Position numbers and translations under genes: made by a program
Notes under the pieces: generated by a model
Database searches by the model: none
Seen by the model: the letters and a program-made list of their open reading frames with translations, nothing else
Told to the model about the DNA's origin: nothing
Shown here: piece after piece, positions 36,868-45,392 of the stretch
Layout: each line of letters begins with the position of its first letter
Numbering within the stretch: position 1 is the first letter of the stretch
From: Rhodococcus sp. UNC23MFCrub1.1
Lineage (GTDB): Bacteria; Actinomycetota; Actinomycetes; Mycobacteriales; Mycobacteriaceae
Assembly (NCBI RefSeq): GCF_000686025.1
Contig: NZ_JMLQ01000002.1
Coordinates: 372,001-436,000 of the forward strand
DNA: 64,000 bases
Direction of reading: 5' to 3'

Positions 36868-36905
36868 CAGAACACCCTCCCCAGTCGACTGGGGAGGGTG
36901 TTCTG
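36868..36905. terminator. Bidirectional intrinsic-type terminator
   Basis: A perfect 38-base palindrome: a 17-base stem (CAGAACACCCTCCCCAG and its complement) with a TCGA tip, between the convergent glpD and the FNT gene. Confidence 0.85.
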
Positions 36906-36910
36906 CTGTT

Positions 36911-37723
36911 TCAGGCCGCCTCGTCCTTCCGTTCCGACTTCACCAGTTCCTTGGTGCGTACGAGGCGGAGCGCCGTCACCAGGAAGGCGCCGCCCACGAT
37001 GTTGAACGCCACCGTGTATCCGAACCACTCGATCCACTGCAGGTAGTCCACATCCGCGCCGGCGTGAATCGCGCCGAAGATCAACAGCGAGTCCAGGATC
37101 GAGTGGAACAGCTGCAGCCCCGCCAACAGGAAGCCGGCCGCCATGGCCGCGATGATGCGGGCGACGTCCGACGTGGTTCCCTGCTGCATCCTGGTCAGTA
37201 GCGTCATGGTGCTGCCGCCGAGGATCGCCAGACAGATCGACTGCGTGTTCAAGGGCGCGTCGACGAAGTGGTGTGCCGATTCCGACAGCACCATCAGCCA
37301 CTGCGGGAACGCCTGCGCGACCAGCCACATCACCGCCCACCCGCCGACCAGGTTGGCCAGAAGAGTGCCGATCCAGAGCTTCGCGAGTTGTGCCGGGGTG
37401 CCGTCCTTCGAGACCACCGCGGCGATGGGCATGAGGAAGTCCTCGGTGAAGAGCTCGCTGTGCGCGAGATAAATTGCGACGAGCCCGATCCCGAACGCGA
37501 GCCCAGCGAGAAGATGGCTGCCCGTCTCGTCCAGCACCGCGAGGTAGGCCATCACGCCCAGCGCCACCTCGAGTCCGCCGAACAGTCCGGTGACGATCAC
37601 GGCTCGGACGGTGCGGTGCAGACGCTCGGCACCCTCGGTGACCACCGAGTCGAAGCTCTCTTCGAGCTCCTCCTCGACGGGACCGTCGTTGTCACCGTCG
37701 TTGCGGCGCGCTTCTTCGCTCAT
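36911..37723 (-). CDS. Formate/nitrite transporter-family membrane protein
   Basis: This 270-residue protein has an acidic N-terminal tail of about 35 residues and six transmembrane helices. FNT-type motifs include TGLFGGLEVALGVMAYLA, HSELFTEDFLMPIAAV, IGTLLANLVGGWAVMW and AILGGSTMTLLTRMQQG. FNT channels move small monovalent anions (formate, nitrite, hydrosulfide, lactate). The acidic tail and lack of a linked enzyme leave the substrate open. It is preceded on the same strand by a small basic-protein gene. Confidence 0.85.
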   Translation of the reverse strand: MSEEARRNDGDNDGPVEEELEESFDSVVTEGAERLHRTVRAVIVTGLFGGLEVALGVMAYLAVLDETGSHLLAGLAFGIGLVAIYLAHSELFTEDFLMPIAAVVSKDGTPAQLAKLWIGTLLANLVGGWAVMWLVAQAFPQWLMVLSESAHHFVDAPLNTQSICLAILGGSTMTLLTRMQQGTTSDVARIIAAMAAGFLLAGLQLFHSILDSLLIFGAIHAGADVDYLQWIEWFGYTVAFNIVGGAFLVTALRLVRTKELVKSERKDEAA

Positions 37724-37762
37724 CCCACGGTGTACCCCGCGTGGTCAGTCGCTACCGGGTGG

Positions 37763-37906
37763 TCAGCGCTTCTTCTTGTTCACCGCGGCGGAGGCATCGT
37801 CGGCGGCGATGTTCCCCGCGGCCTTCGTCTTCTTGTCGAGTCGCTTTTCCTTCAGCGACTTGCCCGATTTCTGCGTCATCGAGTTGCGCGGAGACTTGTC
37901 AGCCAT
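37763..37906 (-). CDS. Small basic protein of unknown function
   Basis: This 47-residue Lys-rich protein reads MADKSPRNSMTQKSGKSLKE and continues with KRLDKKTKAA, ending in KKKR. The reading frame extends upstream, but ATG 37906 is preceded by AGGGGCTGA and gives a compact charged protein of a type seen in actinobacteria. Charge suggests nucleic-acid or ribosome contact, but this is a guess. It lies 39 bases upstream of the FNT gene on the same strand. Confidence 0.55.
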   Translation of the reverse strand: MADKSPRNSMTQKSGKSLKEKRLDKKTKAAGNIAADDASAAVNKKKR

Positions 37907-38046
37907 GGTGTCAGCCCCTTGATCAAGGGAACCAGATGGCTCCGATACGGCGAACACTACGCCTGATGCAGCGTGAACAGCGCAAACGCTGACAGTGGAA
38001 CGGGCTGCGGGACTGACGCGTCCTACCCCGCGAGGGGGTGGGAACG

Positions 38047-38331
38047 ATGTTCGTCGTCGCTGATGTGGGGGCCGTGCGGGCCGCGAGCCGAGCTGTGCTC
38101 GGTGAGGTGGAGCAGATCGGTGTGGCGCCGCGAGGTGTGGTCGCGCTCCCCGGAGCGTCGACCGCGGCCGCACTTGCTCGAGCGGAAGAGCGAGCCGTCT
38201 CGGCACTCAACGATCTCGTCGCGGGCTTCTCTGCGACAGCGCGATCGCTGGATGTCGCTGCCGTCGGGTACGCCGACGCGGACTCGGCGAACGCCGCTCG
38301 GCTCGAGGGGGTCGGGCATGGAGGTCGCTGA
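38047..38331 (+). CDS. Small helical partner of the type VII toxin
   Basis: This 94-residue Ala-rich helical protein (MFVVADVGAVRAASRAVL, then VSALNDLVAGFSATARSLDVAAVGYADADS) follows GAGGGGGTGGGAA. The size, absence of signal peptide and YADAD tail resemble WXG100/EspC-like secretion partners. It overlaps the next gene by 14 bases. It probably pairs with the toxin N-terminal domain for ESX export; the role is inferred from context. Confidence 0.65.
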   Translation: MFVVADVGAVRAASRAVLGEVEQIGVAPRGVVALPGASTAAALARAEERAVSALNDLVAGFSATARSLDVAAVGYADADSANAARLEGVGHGGR

Positions 38332-39271
38332 GCTCGCGCCGCGTCGTGAGGTGGTGGCGTCGTGGGATCCCGACGCCGTCCGGATCGACGCGACGTGGAT
38401 CGGTGACGGCGCCTCGGTTCTCGACTCTCGGGCGGCGGCAATCGACAGGAGCCGCGTCGATCTGCGCGAGGCGTGGCAGGGTGCGGCCGGCGATGCTGCG
38501 GTAGATCGTCTTGGTCGGGATCTTGCTGCAGCGCAACGTCGGACAGTTCAGCTTCGGGTGCTGGAGCGCGCAGTTCGCGACGGTGCATCTGCCATCGCCG
38601 TTGCTCGCGAGGCACTCCTCGACGCTGTCGTCGTGGCCGAGGCGGACGGTTGCCTCGTTGCACCGGACTGGTCGGTGGTCAGCAACGATGTCTCCCACGC
38701 GGCGATCATCGCGGCGCATGTGCAGGCGCTGATCGATGCGGACGAGTCGGCCGCACGGTCCATCGACGACGCGTCCGCTGCACTTCTCGACGGCGAACCA
38801 CGGCGCTTCGTTCCCCTCGCGATCGGCCTGGCCTGGGCGGTGGAGGCGGCCGTGCACGCGATGATCGCGGCCGGAGTGCTGTCCGTCGGCGCGATGGCCT
38901 TCGCACTGGTCGACCGGTTCGGGACGGATGCGTGGGATGCGATCCACGACGCGCTGCCGGACAGCTTCTTCCAGGATGCGGGGCCGGTCGATGCGGCGGG
39001 TGTGGACGACGTGTTGAACGATCTGACGGAACCGGGCCGGCGCGGTGTCAACCGACAAGTGGAGTCGGAAGAGGACGTTCGGATCGTATTCGAAGGACTC
39101 ACGGAGCAGGGTAGGTCGGTCGGAACAGGTGACAGTGCCAAAATTATCGAGCGATACGAATTGCCGGACGGTACGCGAATTCAGTTACGAGTCGACAGCA
39201 AGTCTGGTGGATCAGTGATCGACATCGTGGAGCCGGAAGGTATTCAAGTGATCAAGGTGCATGTGCGATGA
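38318..39271 (+). CDS. Probable type VII-secreted polymorphic toxin
   Basis: In this 317-residue protein, residues 1-130 form long helices with a WQGAAGDAAVDRL segment recalling the WxG turn of ESX substrates. A hydrophobic stretch, FVPLAIGLAWAVEAAVHAMIAAGVLSVGAMAFAL, lies near 175-205. After an Asp/Gly-rich linker, a separate C-terminal module of about 60 residues (IIERYELPDGTRIQLRVDS, then KSGGSVIDIVEPEG and KVHVR) has the short beta-rich look of polymorphic toxin tips. That tip and the next gene are visibly more AT-rich than their surroundings. The toxic activity is not identifiable by eye. It overlaps the immunity candidate by 4 bases. Confidence 0.65.
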   Translation: MEVAELAPRREVVASWDPDAVRIDATWIGDGASVLDSRAAAIDRSRVDLREAWQGAAGDAAVDRLGRDLAAAQRRTVQLRVLERAVRDGASAIAVAREALLDAVVVAEADGCLVAPDWSVVSNDVSHAAIIAAHVQALIDADESAARSIDDASAALLDGEPRRFVPLAIGLAWAVEAAVHAMIAAGVLSVGAMAFALVDRFGTDAWDAIHDALPDSFFQDAGPVDAAGVDDVLNDLTEPGRRGVNRQVESEEDVRIVFEGLTEQGRSVGTGDSAKIIERYELPDGTRIQLRVDSKSGGSVIDIVEPEGIQVIKVHVR

Positions 39272-39696
39272 ATGTCGAAGAGGGGCTGGAATTTCGACTG
39301 CTCGACGAACTCGATGACGACTGGATGCCGCTGTGGGGCTTCGTAGCCATGGTTTCCGGATTCCGAGGTTGGAGCACCACGATCGACACAGTTGCCGGTG
39401 TTATTCGTTGGTTCGCTGAATCCGGGTTGATGACGTTCGGAGCGCTGGCGAACAACGAGGTCGGGTGGGAAGAGTGGGACGTAGACATCGACGAGTCGAT
39501 GCGCCGGATCGCCGAGGGACATGGGACCAGTCAGGGCTACCTGCACGCTACGAAACGTGAAGACCTGATCTGGTGTGAAGTCTTTCGTGCGAACATCACC
39601 GAAAAGGGTGAGCGACGCCTTGCGGAGCTCGAGGCGCAGGGCATGACGTGGGACAACACGATCGGCCCGTTCGAGACTCGGAGCGGACTGCTGTGA
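39268..39696 (+). CDS. Candidate immunity protein
   Basis: This 142-residue acidic protein (MNVEEGLEFRLLDELDDDWM) is rich in Asp, Glu and Trp (GWEEWDVDIDESMRRIAEG) and resembles small cytosolic immunity proteins. The ATG overlaps the stop of the toxin candidate, the usual toxin-immunity arrangement. The gene shares the lower GC content of the toxin tip. No family is recognised; function is inferred from position, acidity and composition. Confidence 0.6.
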   Translation: MNVEEGLEFRLLDELDDDWMPLWGFVAMVSGFRGWSTTIDTVAGVIRWFAESGLMTFGALANNEVGWEEWDVDIDESMRRIAEGHGTSQGYLHATKREDLIWCEVFRANITEKGERRLAELEAQGMTWDNTIGPFETRSGLL

Positions 39697-39824
39697 GATC
39701 CGGTGCAGAAAGCGTCGCTAGGCGAAGGTTTCTACACCGCATTCGTCGCGACGGTGCGCTCACCCGCGCATTCCGCGGCTCCGCGCACCTTCCGACGCGT
39801 CGAGAGGCGACGTAGAGTTCCCGC

Positions 39825-40154
39825 ATGGCTCGTGACGCCGACCTCGAGGACCGGGTTCGCGCTGCGCTGTCCGCCAGGTCCACCGTGACCGAGAAGGCGA
39901 TGTTCGGCGGCCTGGCGTTCATGGTCGACGGGAAGATGGTCGTGTCCGTCGGCAACGGCGGCGGAGCATTGCTGGTGCGGGTACCGCGCGATCGCGATGA
40001 CGACTACGTCGGACGCCCGGGAGCTCGCCGCGCTCAGATGGGCGCGGGCAGGTCGATGGGACAGGGGTGGATTTCCGTGAACGCGGCAGCTCTGGAGTTC
40101 GACGACGACTTGCGGGTCTGGATCGACGCCGCAACCTCGGCCGATACTCCCTAA
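39825..40154 (+). CDS. TfoX N-terminal domain protein
   Basis: This 109-residue single-domain protein shows the TfoX_N pattern VTEKAMFGGLAFMVDGKMVVSV, LLVRVPRDR, MGQGWISVNAAALEFDDDLRVWID. In proteobacteria TfoX/Sxy regulates competence; in actinobacteria stand-alone N-domains of this kind are common and have no known role. There is no TfoX C-terminal domain. Monocistronic. Confidence 0.85.
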   Translation: MARDADLEDRVRAALSARSTVTEKAMFGGLAFMVDGKMVVSVGNGGGALLVRVPRDRDDDYVGRPGARRAQMGAGRSMGQGWISVNAAALEFDDDLRVWIDAATSADTP

Positions 40155-40538
40155 CCAGGGGAACCGACGTTCTACCGCGGCAAGTACTCGATGAACTCCC
40201 GCACCACCGGGCCTGGGTCGAGTAGCCGACCAACTCGTGTGCAGTAATCCGCTGACAGCGCGGATCACTGCACACGATCACAGCGTCGGCAGGTAAACCA
40301 CCAACTCGAACGAGTCGCGCACCACCCGCCGCTCACCAATCCGGCCGCCCTGGCCTGCACCACCTCGATGCCGTGACGCTCCTGCTGCCGCAACGACTCC
40401 GGTACCAGCCACATACTCATGACGTTGCGGAGCAGTCGCACGGTGCAGTCGACACCCGCCCGGCAGCTCACCTTCGACCCGTCGTGGCGTGCGCGCTGAT
40501 CCATTGCGCGTTCACTTTCCCGGCTTAGCGTGGGCGTC
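40155..40538. other. 384-base region without a supported gene, contains a large hairpin
   Basis: Short open stretches on the minus strand have coding-like pieces in different frames (for example RDSFELVVYLPTL before a stop), but no single frame makes a gene. It may be a decayed gene. A 43-base hairpin sits at 40235-40277. Confidence 0.4.
40235..40277. repeat. Large inverted repeat
   Basis: 18-base arms (TCGTGTGCAGTAATCCGC against its complement) with a single mismatch and a 7-base loop. No T-run. Between TfoX and the phosphodiesterase gene. Confidence 0.7.
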
Positions 40539-41582
40539 ATGGCGATGCGACGAGTGCTGTTGACCGTCTCGATGTGTATGGCTCTGGCGGCCTGCTCCAC
40601 GCAGGAGACCGAGATTGCGCAGCCGCTCGACGGCTTCGACCTCCAAGCGCACCGCGGCGGCCTCGGACTGGTCACCGAGAGCACGCTCGCCTCGTTCACC
40701 AACGCCCTCGAGCTCGGCGTCACCACACTCGAGATGGACACGCAGATCACCGAGGACGGCATCGCCGTCGTCACGCACGACCGAAAGGTGTCGGACGCGA
40801 AGTGCCGCGATACCCGGCCCGCGACCGACAACGATCCCGAGTTTCCCTACGTCGGGAAGTACGTCAACACCCTGACGCTGGCACAGGTGCGGACCCTGAA
40901 TTGTGGTGTCACGCAGCTCGACGGCTACCCGGAACAGCGAGTGGCGACGGATGCCGAAATCCCGACCCTCGACGAGGTGCTCGATCTGGTGAACGCCTAC
41001 GACTCCCCGGTGCAGCTGAACATCGAGACCAAGGTGGAGGCGGCGGCGCCCACCGAAACGGCGTCCCGTGAGCAGTTCGCCCACGTGGTGCTCGCCTCGG
41101 TCGGGGCGGCGGGACTGCTCGATCGCACGACCATTCAGAGTTTCGACTGGGGTGCACTGCGCGCTGTGAAAGAGGTCGACCCGTCGGTCCGTCTGGTGGC
41201 GCTCACGGAGCCCGACTTCCTCGAAGTAGGGGAACCGGGAGCGTCACCGTGGTTGGGCGGTCTCGACATCGACGAGTTCGACGGCGATCCGGTGGCGGCG
41301 GTGCAGTCGTTCGGCGCCCACGCTCTCTCGCCCGTCCAGGGCCGCCCGCAGAAGGGCGTCGTGGGGGATCCGGACTTCGAGCTCTACGTGACACCCGAGA
41401 TGGTGGCGTCCGCGCATGCCGCCGGGATCCGCGTCGTGCCGTGGACGGTGGACGATCCCGCGACCATGGCGGCGCTGATGGACATGGGTGTCGACGGCAT
41501 CATCACCGACTACCCCGACCGTCTGCGCGAGGTGATGGGGGAGCGAGGGATGGCGCTGCCGGAGCCCGCCAGGGTGCGCTGA
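40539..41582 (+). CDS. Glycerophosphodiester phosphodiesterase, lipoprotein
   Basis: This 347-residue exported protein has a signal and lipobox (MALAAC). It is followed by the GDPD TIM barrel: LQAHRGGLGLVTESTLASFTNAL, GVTTLEMDTQITEDGIAVVTHD (catalytic His/Glu/Asp), LNIETK, TIQSFDW and VVPWTVDDPATM...GVDGIITDYPD. It hydrolyses glycerophosphodiesters outside the membrane, giving glycerol 3-phosphate. ATG 40539 gives a normal signal; ATG 40545 and GTG 40530 are alternatives. Confidence 0.9.
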   Translation: MAMRRVLLTVSMCMALAACSTQETEIAQPLDGFDLQAHRGGLGLVTESTLASFTNALELGVTTLEMDTQITEDGIAVVTHDRKVSDAKCRDTRPATDNDPEFPYVGKYVNTLTLAQVRTLNCGVTQLDGYPEQRVATDAEIPTLDEVLDLVNAYDSPVQLNIETKVEAAAPTETASREQFAHVVLASVGAAGLLDRTTIQSFDWGALRAVKEVDPSVRLVALTEPDFLEVGEPGASPWLGGLDIDEFDGDPVAAVQSFGAHALSPVQGRPQKGVVGDPDFELYVTPEMVASAHAAGIRVVPWTVDDPATMAALMDMGVDGIITDYPDRLREVMGERGMALPEPARVR

Positions 41583-41625
41583 GCCGGGTTTGTCCGGTTC
41601 GGAAATTGGTCGGGACGACTTTCGC

Positions 41626-41649
41626 GAAAACGCATGCGCAAGCGCTTTC
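41626..41649. promoter_or_regulatory. LacI-type operator upstream of the sugar cassette
   Basis: A 24-base imperfect palindrome, GAAAACGCATGC against GCAAGCGCTTTC, with 10 of 12 positions paired. It lies 66 bases before the binding-protein gene, and the LacI regulator of the cluster is the likely ligand. Confidence 0.6.
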
Positions 41650-41714
41650 CTTAGCCATAAGCTCCCGCCATCACGCGATGCGGTCGGCGTCGCAATGGGG
41701 ACAAGGGAGTCCAC

Positions 41715-42713
41715 ATGTTCGAAAATCGCAGCAGAAGCACGCTCGCTCTCGGCACCTTCCTGATGGCCGGTTCGCTGGCTCTCGGCCTCACCGCGTGCGG
41801 CGGCTCCAGCTCCGACAGCGTCAAGGTCGGTCTGATCACGAAGACCGACTCCAACCCGTACTTCGTCAAGCTGCGCGAGGCGGCTCAGGCCCAGGCCGAC
41901 AAGGACGGCGCCGAGCTCGTCGCTCTGGCCGGAGCCTTCGACGGCGACAACGAGGGCCAGGTCTCCGCGATCGAGAACATGGTCGGACAGGGCGTCAAGG
42001 GCATCCTGATCACCCCGAACAGCTCGACCGGCGTGCTCGACGCCATCCAGAACGCACGCGACGCCGGCGTCGTGGTCATCGCACTCGACACCGCGACCGA
42101 CCCCGAGGACGCGGTCGACGCCACCTTCGCGACCGACAACAAGGCGGCCGGCGTCAGCCAGGGCAAGTGGGTCAAGGCAGCGCTCGGCTCCACGGCGCCG
42201 CAGGTCGTCATGCTCGACGGCACTGCGGGCGGCACCGTCGATTCCTTCCGTCACGAGGGCTTTCTCGAGGGCATGGGCCTGACGGACAGTTCACCGGAGA
42301 TCGTCGGCCAGGAGAACACCAACGGCGACCAGACCAAGGCGCAGACCGCGATGGAGAACCTCATCCAGCGCGCCCCGCAGACCAACGCGCTTTACACCAT
42401 CAACGAGCCGGCGGCCGCAGGCGCCTACCAGGCAATTCAGTCCGCGGGCAAGGCAGCGCAGGTCACGATCGGATCGATCGACGGCAGCTGCACCGGTGTC
42501 GCCGACGTCAAGTCCGGCAAGATCGGCGCGACCGTGATGCAGTTCCCCGCCAAGATGGCCGAGCAGGGCGTGCAGGCAGTCGTGGCCTTCGCCAAAGACG
42601 GCACCAAGCCGAGCGGCTTCAACGACACCGGCTCGCAGCTCATCACCGACAAGCCCGTCGACGGCCTCGAGTCCCAGGACACCACTTGGGCCGAAGCGAA
42701 CTGCTGGGGCTGA
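41715..42713 (+). CDS. Sugar ABC transporter substrate-binding lipoprotein (FrcB/RbsB type)
   Basis: This 332-residue lipoprotein has a lipobox ending LTACGG, then a Peripla_BP_4 fold (VGLITKTDSNPYFVKLREAAQ, GVKGILITPNSSTGVLDAI, ALDTATDP, TINEPAAAGAYQAI). It is closest in pattern to the fructose/ribose binding proteins. It is the first gene of a cassette with permease, ATPase, two kinases, LacI regulator and aldolase, preceded by a LacI-type operator. Fructose is the most likely ligand because of the FrcK-like kinase and the aldolase; this is an inference. Confidence 0.88.
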   Translation: MFENRSRSTLALGTFLMAGSLALGLTACGGSSSDSVKVGLITKTDSNPYFVKLREAAQAQADKDGAELVALAGAFDGDNEGQVSAIENMVGQGVKGILITPNSSTGVLDAIQNARDAGVVVIALDTATDPEDAVDATFATDNKAAGVSQGKWVKAALGSTAPQVVMLDGTAGGTVDSFRHEGFLEGMGLTDSSPEIVGQENTNGDQTKAQTAMENLIQRAPQTNALYTINEPAAAGAYQAIQSAGKAAQVTIGSIDGSCTGVADVKSGKIGATVMQFPAKMAEQGVQAVVAFAKDGTKPSGFNDTGSQLITDKPVDGLESQDTTWAEANCWG

Positions 42714-42721
42714 GTCACTCC

Positions 42722-43717
42722 ATGAGCACTGCCGCACCCGCGACAGCGCCGCAGTCGGTATCGAGCCGGTTCACCGCGAGCAACATTCTGCGTGAACCGC
42801 TGCTCGGGCCGGTGGTGGCGTTGATCCTCGCGATCATCGTCTTCAGCGCGCTCTCGGACTCGTTCCTGAATCCGCAGAACGTGTCGCTGATCCTGCAACA
42901 GTCCGTCGTCGTCGGAATCCTCGCCGTCGGACAGACTCTCATCATCCTCACGTCGGGCATCGACCTCTCGATCGGCGCCGTCGCCGTGTTCGGCACCATT
43001 GTCATGGCGCAGAGCGCGGGGGCCAACGGTCCGGTCGTCGCACTCGGATCGACGCTGCTGGTGTGCGTCGCGTTCGGAGCGATCAACGGCGGCCTCGTGA
43101 CTGTGCTGCGGTTGCCGCCGTTCATCGTCACGCTCGGCACGTTCACCGCAATCCAGGCAGCCACCCGGCTGCTCGCGGGTTCCGAGACGTACCGCGTCGA
43201 AGAAGGCCCGCTCACGTTCCTCGGAACATCCTTCAAGATAGGGACTTTCGCGACGACGTACGGTGTGGTCGCGATGCTCCTCGTCTACATCGTCATGTGG
43301 TACGCCCTGTCTCAGACGTCCTGGGGCAAGCACATTTACGCCGTCGGCGGTAACCCGCAGGCATCGGACCTGTCGGGCATCAAGTCCGGTCGCGTGCTGT
43401 TCTCCGTCTACATCGTCACGGGCGTCATCGCGGCCATCGCGGCGTGGGCGGCGTTGGGACGCATCCCGAATGCGGATCCGAACGCGTATCAGAACGCCAA
43501 CCTCGAGACCATCACCGCGGTGGTCATCGGCGGCACCAGCCTCTTCGGCGGCCGCGGCGGCGTCGTCGGAACTCTGGTCGGCACGCTCATCGTGGGCGTG
43601 CTGCGTAACGGACTCACCCAGGCCGGTGTCGACAGTCTCTACCAGAACATCGCGACCGGCATTCTCGTGATCGTCGCGGTGGCTGTCGATCAATTCGCAC
43701 GCAGGAGGTCACAGTGA
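42722..43717 (+). CDS. Sugar ABC transporter permease (FrcC/RbsC type)
   Basis: This 331-residue membrane protein has about nine hydrophobic segments. BPD_transp_2 features include GQTLIILTSGIDLSIGAV, LPPFIVTLGTFTAIQAATRL, YAVGGNPQASDLSGI and AVVIGGTSLFGGRGGVVGTLVG. It starts 8 bases after the binding-protein stop and overlaps the ATPase gene by 4 bases. Normal length. Confidence 0.9.
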   Translation: MSTAAPATAPQSVSSRFTASNILREPLLGPVVALILAIIVFSALSDSFLNPQNVSLILQQSVVVGILAVGQTLIILTSGIDLSIGAVAVFGTIVMAQSAGANGPVVALGSTLLVCVAFGAINGGLVTVLRLPPFIVTLGTFTAIQAATRLLAGSETYRVEEGPLTFLGTSFKIGTFATTYGVVAMLLVYIVMWYALSQTSWGKHIYAVGGNPQASDLSGIKSGRVLFSVYIVTGVIAAIAAWAALGRIPNADPNAYQNANLETITAVVIGGTSLFGGRGGVVGTLVGTLIVGVLRNGLTQAGVDSLYQNIATGILVIVAVAVDQFARRRSQ

Positions 43718-44496
43718 GCACCGCACCTGTTCTCGAAGCGCGCGGACTGGTCAAGAGATACGGCAACGTCACCGCCATCAACGGAGCGGACTTCGAGCTC
43801 CGGGCAGGTGAGGTGCTCGCGGTCATCGGTGACAACGGTGCCGGAAAGTCCAGTCTCATCAAAGCATTGGCCGGGGCGGTCGTCCCGGACTCGGGCGAGA
43901 TCCTGATGAACGGCGAGGTCCAGTCGTTCCGCAACACGCGCGATGCGCGGGCTGCGGGGATCGAGACCGTCTACCAGGACCTCGCAGTGATTCCGGCGCT
44001 CGACATCGCCTCCAACCTGTACCTCGGACGCGAGATCAAGCGGAAGGGTGTGATGGGCAGCCTCTTCCGGCGGCTCGACATGCCACGGATGCGGGAGGAG
44101 GCCTCGCAGCACCTCGCCGACCTGAAGATCGGCATCAAGTCCGTGAACCAGGCCGTGGAGACGCTGTCCGGTGGTCAGCGTCAGGGTGTGGCCGTCGCGC
44201 GCGCAGCGGCTTTCGGTCGCGGTGTCATCATCATGGACGAGCCCACTGCGGCTCTGGGCGTGCGTGAATCGGGCATGGTGATCGACCTGATCCGGTCGAT
44301 CCGTGATCGCGGCATTCCCGTGGTGCTCATCTCCCACGACATGCCGCATGTGTTCGAGGTGGCCGATCGCATCCACATCCATCGGTTGGGGCAGCGCGCC
44401 GGCGTCGTCGATCCGAAGCAACGGACGATGTCCGAGGTGGTGGCTCTGATGACCGGTGCGACCGAACCCACCGAGTCGGAACGCGCTGGGCTGTAA
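43714..44496 (+). CDS. Sugar ABC transporter ATPase (FrcA type, single domain)
   Basis: This 260-residue ATPase has Walker A GDNGAGKSS, signature LSGGQRQGVAVARA and Walker B VIIMDEPTAALGV. It is a single nucleotide-binding domain, like FrcA and unlike the duplicated RbsA/MglA. GTG 43714 follows GCAGGAGG. It overlaps the PfkB kinase gene by one base (TAATG). Confidence 0.9.
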   Translation: MSTAPVLEARGLVKRYGNVTAINGADFELRAGEVLAVIGDNGAGKSSLIKALAGAVVPDSGEILMNGEVQSFRNTRDARAAGIETVYQDLAVIPALDIASNLYLGREIKRKGVMGSLFRRLDMPRMREEASQHLADLKIGIKSVNQAVETLSGGQRQGVAVARAAAFGRGVIIMDEPTAALGVRESGMVIDLIRSIRDRGIPVVLISHDMPHVFEVADRIHIHRLGQRAGVVDPKQRTMSEVVALMTGATEPTESERAGL

Positions 44497-45392
44497 TGAC
44501 GTCGACCTCGCTCGGCGTCTTCGTGGGCCTGGCGACACTCGATGTGATTCACCGGATCCAGGCACCACCGGCGGTCAACGAGAAGATCACGTCGACGGAT
44601 CAGTTCGTCGCGGCGGGGGGTCCGGCAGCGAATGCTGCCGTCACCTTCGCCGCGCTGGGCGGTCGCGCGATCCTGGTGACGGCGCTCGGCGACGATCCGG
44701 TCGCCGGGCTCGTGCGTGCGGATCTCGACCGGTACGGCGTCGAGGTGATCGATGCTGCGGCGGGCACGGCAAGGCCCGTACCCGTCTCGGCGGTGTCGGT
44801 CGTCGAATCCACGGGTGATCGATCGGTGGTGTCGCTCGACGCGGTCGCGTCCGAGGTGGCACCGCCGACCGATCTGGACGCGGTGATCGCCGAGGCCGAC
44901 GTCGTCCTGATCGACGGTCATCACCCCCGGATGGCGCGCGCAGCAGCCGAGAGTGCCGCTGCCCACGGTATCCGGGCGGTGGTCGACGCCGGTCGGTGGA
45001 AGCCGATCATGGCCGAACTCGCTCCCCGGGTCTCGGACATGGTGTGCTCCGCCGACTTCCGAATGCCCGGTACCGAGGACTCGGACGCCACCGCCGCAGC
45101 GCTGGTCGCGGCCGGCGTTCCCACCGTCGTCACGACGCATGGGGGTGCACCGATCCGGTGGTGGACCGGTGGTTCGTCCGGTTCCGTGGACGTCCCGGCC
45201 GTCACAGCGGTTGATACATTGGGTGCCGGAGATGTGTTCCACGGGGCCTATTCGTACTTCTCGACGCGAACCGAGAGGGGCATGGACGAGCGCCTCGATC
45301 GGTCGGCCCGCGTGGCCGCACTTCGCTGTTCCGTGGTGGGACCTCGGTCCTGGATGCGGGAACTTCCTTCCGACCAGACCCGAAAGCGGTGA
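44496..45392 (+). CDS. PfkB-family carbohydrate kinase
   Basis: This 298-residue ribokinase-fold kinase has the N-terminal GGPAANAAVTFAALGGRA and the C-terminal active-site signature DTLGAGDVFHGAYSYF, with the catalytic Asp in GAGD. It is coupled to the importer ATPase upstream and the FrcK-like kinase downstream. It should phosphorylate the imported sugar or its monophosphate; fructokinase or 1-phosphofructokinase-like activity would fit the class II aldolase. The family call is firm, the substrate inferred. Confidence 0.87.
   Translation: MTSTSLGVFVGLATLDVIHRIQAPPAVNEKITSTDQFVAAGGPAANAAVTFAALGGRAILVTALGDDPVAGLVRADLDRYGVEVIDAAAGTARPVPVSAVSVVESTGDRSVVSLDAVASEVAPPTDLDAVIAEADVVLIDGHHPRMARAAAESAAAHGIRAVVDAGRWKPIMAELAPRVSDMVCSADFRMPGTEDSDATAAALVAAGVPTVVTTHGGAPIRWWTGGSSGSVDVPAVTAVDTLGAGDVFHGAYSYFSTRTERGMDERLDRSARVAALRCSVVGPRSWMRELPSDQTRKR

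Noticed and set aside
40265-40831. 188-codon minus-strand frame over the phosphodiesterase start
   Set aside because: Half of it is antisense to a clear lipoprotein gene. The rest has no domain, although part may be a relic of a lost gene.
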